Shown: positions 59,569 through 64,000 of the stretch, piece after piece
How the letters are laid out: each line of letters starts with the position of its first letter
How positions within the stretch are numbered: position 1 is the stretch's first letter
Origin: Flavobacterium gelatinilyticum
GTDB lineage: Bacteria; Bacteroidota; Bacteroidia; Flavobacteriales; Flavobacteriaceae
Length of the DNA: 64,000 nucleotides
Assembly (NCBI RefSeq): GCF_027111295.1
Contig: NZ_CP114287.1
Location: forward strand, 5,084,001-5,148,000
Reading direction: 5' to 3'
Position numbers and translations under genes: made by a program
Notes under the pieces: generated by a model
What the model was told of the DNA's origin: nothing
Seen by the model: the letters and a program-made list of their open reading frames with translations, nothing else
Database searches by the model: none

Positions 59569-61317
59569 TTACCTCAAAACCGGAATCTTTACAAAACTAT
59601 CCGTGTACCATTTAATTCTAAGAGGTTCTTTAGCATCGCGTATTGTTTCCTCGCTTACCTCTTTTCCGGTTCCGTAATTTAATTGCGAAAAGGCATTTTT
59701 ATTTACTGTGAGAGCAATCAATAAACGGCTTCCTTTTTTTAACTTTCTGCTTACCAAATGTGTGTTTGAGAATGGAATCGTTTCGATTGTATCCGGTTTA
59801 AGAAGCTGTCTTTTTTCAATATCTTTTGCATAACTCGCCCGGCCAATATAATAAGAGAGATGAAAATAATCTCCTTCGGGAGTTACTTCATAAAGTGTTA
59901 CACCCAGATCCAGATCTTTTTTGTTGATGCCGGCTTTAATTTCGCCTAAAAAAGAACCATTTACAAGAAGCGGTTCGGTTAAAGGTTCACTTATAAAGAA
60001 ATAGCCATCATTTAAATTCACTTCTTTTTTGATGATTGGGTCCGGATAATAATCGTTATTGCTGATTTCACGGTTGGCAAAATCAACTTCCTGAGTTAGG
60101 TATTCTTGTTTTTTGGGTTTTGCAGAAAGGGCTTTGTAAAAACCTTTCTCCTTGCTGTTTGAGAGATAAAAAGTCAGGAAACCATTTTGCATTTTTTCAA
60201 ATGAAGAAGCGCTTTTCCACTCATTTGCCCCCATAACTTCATAATTGATTTTATCCTTTAAAATTTCAGGTTTTGGTCCTTTCTTCAAAATATAATCAAA
60301 CCATTGATACGTGATTTTTTTAATATCAATCAAAGAAACGGGATCAACTTTATAATCATAAAGAACCGCTTCGCCGCCAATTTGTGTTCCAAAATGTCCG
60401 TAAGGTCCAATAACAAGATAAAAAGGCGTTTTGGGGCTGTATTTTTCAAGTTCCCTTAGGTAATACAAACTCGAGTTTTGAGAATCATTATAATAACCGT
60501 CAAAAGCCAGAACAGGAATATTAATTTGGGAAAATTCGGTTTTATAAGGTGCCATTTTCTGCCAATACACGTCAAATGAAGGATGACTGATCCATTTTTG
60601 AAACCATCTGTTTGGAACTCCGTCTATGCTGTCCAGTTTTTTATAAGCCGTTCCGGATTCCCACCACTTAAACTGCATAGTTCTAAAACGCTTTCTGTCA
60701 TTTCCTGCAACGGTATCAGGATATTTACTGTTACCAACGTAAAAGGCCCATTCGTAATTGGGATTTATAAAAACATTATTTTCCATTGGATGCCCCATTC
60801 CAGGCCGGTTAGCGACATACGGAACGATGGTTTTAAGCGCCGGATGCATTTTTTTGCAGGCAGCCCATTGTGTAAAGCCGTTATAACTGCCTCCAAACAT
60901 TGCCACACTTCCGGTACACCATTTTTGTTTACTAATCCAGTCGATTGCATCATAAACATCGGTGCTTTCATCTTCATATGGGTTAATTTCATTGGGGCTG
61001 AAACGCTTTCCTCTTGCATATACAATCATGCCGATATAGCCTTTATCAACAGATTCTTTTATCGATTTCAGGTCCCTGCCTTTATCACGTACATAAATGG
61101 TATATTGTAGAATAACAGGTTTTGGTTCAGTATCATTTTTTTTACGGGCAATCATGGCCGATAAAAAAGCGCCGTCCCGGGTGCGGATTGAAACACTGTC
61201 CTGAATATCATAATTATTCTCTTTATCTGCTGTCTGTGCTTTTTTAGTCTGTTGTGCTGAAACAGAATTTATAACCAAAAATAAACTCAAAATTAAAAAT
61301 GATACCCTTCTGTGCAT
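59569..61317 (-). CDS. CocE/NonD-family hydrolase (X-Pro dipeptidyl peptidase S15-like)
   Basis: A 582-residue secreted serine hydrolase (signal peptide MHRRVSFLILSLFLVINSVSAQ). The alpha/beta-hydrolase core has the nucleophile motif VAMFGGSYNGFTQWAACK, with the Ser in GGSYNG. The phrase SVSIRTRDGAFLSAMI and the later VYWQKMAPYKTEFSQINIPVLAFDGYYND support the family. The C-terminal jelly-roll domain (~370-582) is typical of CocE/S15 enzymes. It could cleave acyl or peptide esters or beta-lactams; the substrate is not known. Confidence 0.88.
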   Translation of the reverse strand: MHRRVSFLILSLFLVINSVSAQQTKKAQTADKENNYDIQDSVSIRTRDGAFLSAMIARKKNDTEPKPVILQYTIYVRDKGRDLKSIKESVDKGYIGMIVYARGKRFSPNEINPYEDESTDVYDAIDWISKQKWCTGSVAMFGGSYNGFTQWAACKKMHPALKTIVPYVANRPGMGHPMENNVFINPNYEWAFYVGNSKYPDTVAGNDRKRFRTMQFKWWESGTAYKKLDSIDGVPNRWFQKWISHPSFDVYWQKMAPYKTEFSQINIPVLAFDGYYNDSQNSSLYYLRELEKYSPKTPFYLVIGPYGHFGTQIGGEAVLYDYKVDPVSLIDIKKITYQWFDYILKKGPKPEILKDKINYEVMGANEWKSASSFEKMQNGFLTFYLSNSKEKGFYKALSAKPKKQEYLTQEVDFANREISNNDYYPDPIIKKEVNLNDGYFFISEPLTEPLLVNGSFLGEIKAGINKKDLDLGVTLYEVTPEGDYFHLSYYIGRASYAKDIEKRQLLKPDTIETIPFSNTHLVSRKLKKGSRLLIALTVNKNAFSQLNYGTGKEVSEETIRDAKEPLRIKWYTDSFVKIPVLR

Positions 61318-61396
61318 AATAGTAAGTTTTCTAATTGAACGAATTTAATTATAATTTATATATTTACTTTTTAAGATAGACTCAAATTATAACTTT

Positions 61397-62050
61397 ATGT
61401 TACATTTTATAAAAACCTTTTTTGTTTTAGTGTTTTCATTTTCAATGCTTACCGTAAATGCGCAGCACGAAGCCTACGAGGTTCCGGCACATGAGCAGAT
61501 TCCTGATACAACTTTTGTAAACCTAAAAAACTACAGTAAAGATTTTGTCTACGATATGAAGTATGCCACAGAAGATAATTTTCTGAAAGCCAAAGTATAC
61601 GATTGTGCCGAATGTTTACTGCGCTTAAAAACCGTTAAAGCATTGGTTGCAGCCAATAAAGATTTTATTAAAAAAGGATATAAAATAAAGCTGTACGATT
61701 GTTACCGTCCTTTATCGATCCAGAAGAAGATGTGGGAAATTGTATCGAACCCAAAATATGTGGCTGATCCAAAAAAAGGCTCCATCCATAATAGAGGAGG
61801 AGCCGTTGATATTTCGTTAGTTGACCTGAACGGTAAAGAACTGGATATGGGAACCACTTTTGATTTTTTTGGTCCCGAAGCAGGTCACAACTATATTAAA
61901 TTTTCTAAACAAGTACTTGCAAACCGTAAATTCCTGAAAAAAGTAATGATCCAGAACGGATTCAATTCATTCGATTCAGAATGGTGGCATTACAACTTAA
62001 AAGCCGGTTTAAAAGAAGGACTTTCAAACCAAAAATGGAATTGCGAATAA
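61397..62050 (+). CDS. D-alanyl-D-alanine dipeptidase (VanX/DdpX-type, M15)
   Basis: A 217-residue Zn peptidase with signal peptide (MLHFIKTFFVLVFSFSMLTVNAQ). Zn ligands are in GSIHNRGGAVDIS (SxHxxGxAxD: His and Asp), and the catalytic Glu plus third ligand in SEWWHYNL (ExWH). It also has YDMKYATEDNFLKAKVYD and CYRPLSIQKKMW. Its activity is D-Ala-D-Ala hydrolysis in the periplasm, probably for peptidoglycan recycling. No van resistance cluster is seen nearby. Confidence 0.92.
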   Translation: MLHFIKTFFVLVFSFSMLTVNAQHEAYEVPAHEQIPDTTFVNLKNYSKDFVYDMKYATEDNFLKAKVYDCAECLLRLKTVKALVAANKDFIKKGYKIKLYDCYRPLSIQKKMWEIVSNPKYVADPKKGSIHNRGGAVDISLVDLNGKELDMGTTFDFFGPEAGHNYIKFSKQVLANRKFLKKVMIQNGFNSFDSEWWHYNLKAGLKEGLSNQKWNCE

Positions 62051-62617
62051 TTATTCAACACACCTGATATTTTCTATAAAATACGTGTTAGGTTTGGTAA
62101 CCTTGCCTGTAAGTTCAGAAGTAAGTTCGCTTTTTACGATATAATCTTCGGTATTAGTCAGGTATTTAATTCGCATAATCGAAATTGGCGATTTTTTAAG
62201 CTCTTCGTAATTATCTTTCATAAACATAAAAATCCCGGTCGTAATACGATTGTCAAACCCTTTGTCATCACGAATTAAAGTACCGCAGTTTTCCTGATTG
62301 ATGTGCATCAGGGTTACGATTTTTCCGTTTTCCAACTGTAAAAACACCTTCGAATTTTTATCAAAACAATTCGCCTTTATAAAATCGTTACTCTTTTGAA
62401 TAAGCTGTAAATTTAAAGTAGGCAGACCATCCGTTTGAGCCAGTGCGAAAAAAACATAATTAAAGTTTCCTCCAAAATACTTTTCGCTCATCAGGTATTC
62501 ATTTGTTATTTTGTAAGTACCAATAGAATCCGTTACGTTTGCACTGTATTCACATGGCTTTTGGGCAAATGCGGTAATCGTTAATAAAAAAAGAGTTAGT
62601 GTAATTAGTTGTTTCAT
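62051..62617 (-). CDS. Uncharacterised secreted protein
   Basis: About 188 residues from ATG 62617 (MKQLITLTLFLLTITAFAQ, a clear signal peptide); an ATG at 62638 adds seven residues and would overlap the upstream gene. Visible strands include CEYSANVTDSIGTYKITNEYLM, NYVFFALAQTDGLPTLNLQLIQKS and YEELKKSPISIMRIKYL, giving an all-beta or alpha/beta fold with two or three Cys. I do not recognise the family. It shares the strand with the methyltransferase 2 bp upstream. Confidence 0.65.
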   Translation of the reverse strand: MKQLITLTLFLLTITAFAQKPCEYSANVTDSIGTYKITNEYLMSEKYFGGNFNYVFFALAQTDGLPTLNLQLIQKSNDFIKANCFDKNSKVFLQLENGKIVTLMHINQENCGTLIRDDKGFDNRITTGIFMFMKDNYEELKKSPISIMRIKYLTNTEDYIVKSELTSELTGKVTKPNTYFIENIRCVE

Positions 62618-62619
62618 TT

Positions 62620-63801
62620 TTAAGTAATTTTTCTGCAAATTAAAACTATTTTGTTATCATTTTTATCAGTTGTAAAAAAACAATACATATTTCCTCCATT
62701 TTTTATTTTCCACTTTTTTCGAATATTTTCTACTGTCTCAGGAAAATTGCGGGTCGTAACATTCGCCTGCTGATTCTGCAGTTCGTTTTTCATTTCATTC
62801 TTGTTGTACGAAATTACTTTTTCGACCTCAAAGCTCCTTCCCGGAAAATCAATCAGAGTTTCAGATGTATATAAATGAGAATGTTTGTGCAGTTTGTGTA
62901 TTTTGAAGGCAGTACTCACTTCGTCAAACCCTCCCGATTTCATAATTGCCGAATTGGGTTCGTACAAATATTTTTGAGGCAGATTGTAAGACGGAAATTC
63001 AGTCTCGGAACCTAAAACAAATTCAAAAGTTTCAGTTTTCTCTTTTAAAATATTAGCGGTTTTGATGGTGATTTCGCCCGAATAATTTTTATGAATTTCG
63101 AAAAGAAGTTCTTTGACCTCATTTTCTAAAGCGATAATATGAATGTTTTTTACAAAATTGAGTTCAGATAAGCCTGCTGTAATATCGAGCAAAGGTGCGG
63201 TTTTAATTAAAACAGAATCGGCTTTTTCTAAATAAAAATCCAGTAATTCCGGCACATTAGGCAGACAGTCTTTCAGCATAAAAACTTTGCCTTTTGCATC
63301 GTTTCTTCGGGATGGATCAATGTAAATCCAATCCCATTTTGATTTGGATTCTTTCAGGATATTTAAAGAGTCTCCCGCATAGCAAAAGCAGTTTTTTACG
63401 CCTAATTGTTCAAAATTATGTTTTACAATGGCAGACAAATCTTCATTTATTTCGCAGTGAGACACCGTTTCGAATTTCTTCGAAAAATAATAATCATCAA
63501 CACCAAAACCTCCCGTAAGGTCAATCAGCGATTTTCCTTCGATTAAAGAAGCTTTATATGCCGCCGTTTTTTCTGATGAGGTCTGCTCAACCGAAACTTT
63601 AGAAGGATAGATTATATTCTCTGCAGCAAACCAGGCCGGCAGTTTGTCTTTTGCTTTTCCTTTGGCTTCAATCTGGTTTAAAATTAAAATCCATTCCACC
63701 TCCGGGAACGGATTTTTTTGAAGCGCTAATTTTGTTATTGATTCACTGCTATTCAGCGTTATAAAATCCTGAATGCTTTTGCTTAAAATAGAAGTGTTCA
63801 A
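62620..63801 (-). CDS. THUMP-like class I SAM methyltransferase
   Basis: A 393-residue protein with a helical N-terminal part (1-~85), a Rossmann methyltransferase core and a C-terminal THUMP-like/ferredoxin-like region. The SAM loop is LIDLTGGFGVDDYYFSKKF (near 93-111); motif IV is DWIYIDPSRRNDAKGK. It also has FCYAGDSLNIL and VLIKTAPLLDITAGL. The family is probably an RNA-modifying enzyme, inferred only from the THUMP-like part; the target RNA is not known. Confidence 0.83.
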   Translation of the reverse strand: MNTSILSKSIQDFITLNSSESITKLALQKNPFPEVEWILILNQIEAKGKAKDKLPAWFAAENIIYPSKVSVEQTSSEKTAAYKASLIEGKSLIDLTGGFGVDDYYFSKKFETVSHCEINEDLSAIVKHNFEQLGVKNCFCYAGDSLNILKESKSKWDWIYIDPSRRNDAKGKVFMLKDCLPNVPELLDFYLEKADSVLIKTAPLLDITAGLSELNFVKNIHIIALENEVKELLFEIHKNYSGEITIKTANILKEKTETFEFVLGSETEFPSYNLPQKYLYEPNSAIMKSGGFDEVSTAFKIHKLHKHSHLYTSETLIDFPGRSFEVEKVISYNKNEMKNELQNQQANVTTRNFPETVENIRKKWKIKNGGNMYCFFTTDKNDNKIVLICRKIT

Positions 63802-63804
63802 AGT

Positions 63805-64000
63805 TTAAATTCTTTCGGTTAAAATAGATATGACTTTATTATCCGGGAAAAATTCTTTTAAAATCACTTTAATCATCGTAAAAAGAGGAATTGCGATAAT
63901 CATTCCGACAATTCCAAAAGTAATACCGCTGATTAAAGTAATAAGGAATATTTCCAGCGGATGCGAATTTACGCTTTTTGAAGAAATTATTGGCTGGCTG
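63805..64000 (-). CDS. AI-2E-family transporter, C-terminal end
   Basis: Only the last ~65 codons are within the window; the gene continues to the right. The translation SQPIISSKSVNSHPLEIFLITLISG then ITFGIVGMIIAIPLFTMIKVIL matches the conserved end of AI-2E/PerM-type exporters, with HPLEIF and FGIVGMIIAIPL being typical. It ends with EFFPDNKVISILTERI. It is a membrane protein; the transported molecule is not clear. Confidence 0.8.
   Translation of the reverse strand, partial: SQPIISSKSVNSHPLEIFLITLISGITFGIVGMIIAIPLFTMIKVILKEFFPDNKVISILTERI

Noticed and set aside
61397-62050. Vancomycin resistance operon
   Set aside because: Only a VanX-type dipeptidase is present, with a signal peptide and no vanH, vanA or vanRS neighbours; a recycling role is more likely.

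Overview
The window is AT-rich chromosomal DNA of a Bacteroidota bacterium, most likely a Flavobacterium or close relative. This rests on SusC/SusD and TonB-dependent receptor genes, Bacteroidota-type promoters (TAnnTTTG boxes), families typical of the group (DUF3822, DUF4876, DUF6850-like, DUF4202), AT-rich codon use and many short palindromic intergenic repeats.

Layout. 1-5386: the end of an outer-membrane beta-barrel protein, rsmD with a DUF3822 gene, a RecD-like helicase, kdsB, and a histone-H1-like Lys/Ala-rich protein. 5755-24432: a nitrate/nitrite assimilation region. It holds a rubredoxin fused to a vestigial sulfite/nitrite reductase ferredoxin fold, an IS481-type element, a large single-chain nitrate reductase (Mo domain + FAD/NAD reductase + [2Fe-2S]), a Crp/Fnr regulator with N-terminal cysteines, a porin, a NarK/NasA-type transporter, a NarL-like response regulator, a NarX-like sensor kinase, DUF4202, nirD and nirB. 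24702-37247: housekeeping and accessory genes (META lipoproteins, DUF2130, LysR and AraC regulators, methyltransferases, a quinone-reductase/quinol-monooxygenase pair, aldo-keto reductase, SUKH-like protein, NlpC/P60, thiolase), with many palindromic repeats between them. 37490-37751: three tRNAs (Ser-GCU, Pro-UGG, Arg-UCU). 38059-49668: a polysaccharide utilisation locus with a hybrid-two-component-like regulator, SusC, SusD and a GH92 alpha-mannosidase. 50008-56764: a second outer-membrane uptake operon (TonB-dependent receptor, DUF4876 lipoprotein, DUF6850-like barrel, MauG/cytochrome c peroxidase). 56784-64000: GNAT, phospholipase A, fatty acid desaturase, CocE/NonD hydrolase, VanX-type dipeptidase, a THUMP-like methyltransferase and the end of an AI-2E-family exporter.

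How it works together. Nitrate would cross the outer membrane by the porin and the inner membrane by the MFS carrier, be reduced to nitrite by the fused nitrate reductase, then to ammonium by NirBD. The NarX/NarL-like pair probably controls the set: perfect inverted repeats with the 7-2-7 geometry of NarL sites (TACGTAT-NN-ATACGTA, or TAAGTAT-NN-ATACTTA) lie upstream of the transporter, between the nitrate reductase and Crp/Fnr genes, and upstream of nirB.

Most notable observations: this shared operator set; the nitrate reductase fusion and the rubredoxin/vestigial reductase fusion; a PUL regulator whose kinase His and receiver Asp are both lost; an IS with intact 25-bp ends and a 5-bp target duplication inside a dispersed palindrome that has a second, uninterrupted copy 10 kb away; and two copies of a candidate structured RNA with compensatory changes in its closing stem. 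I found no CRISPR array, prophage or recognised defence system.
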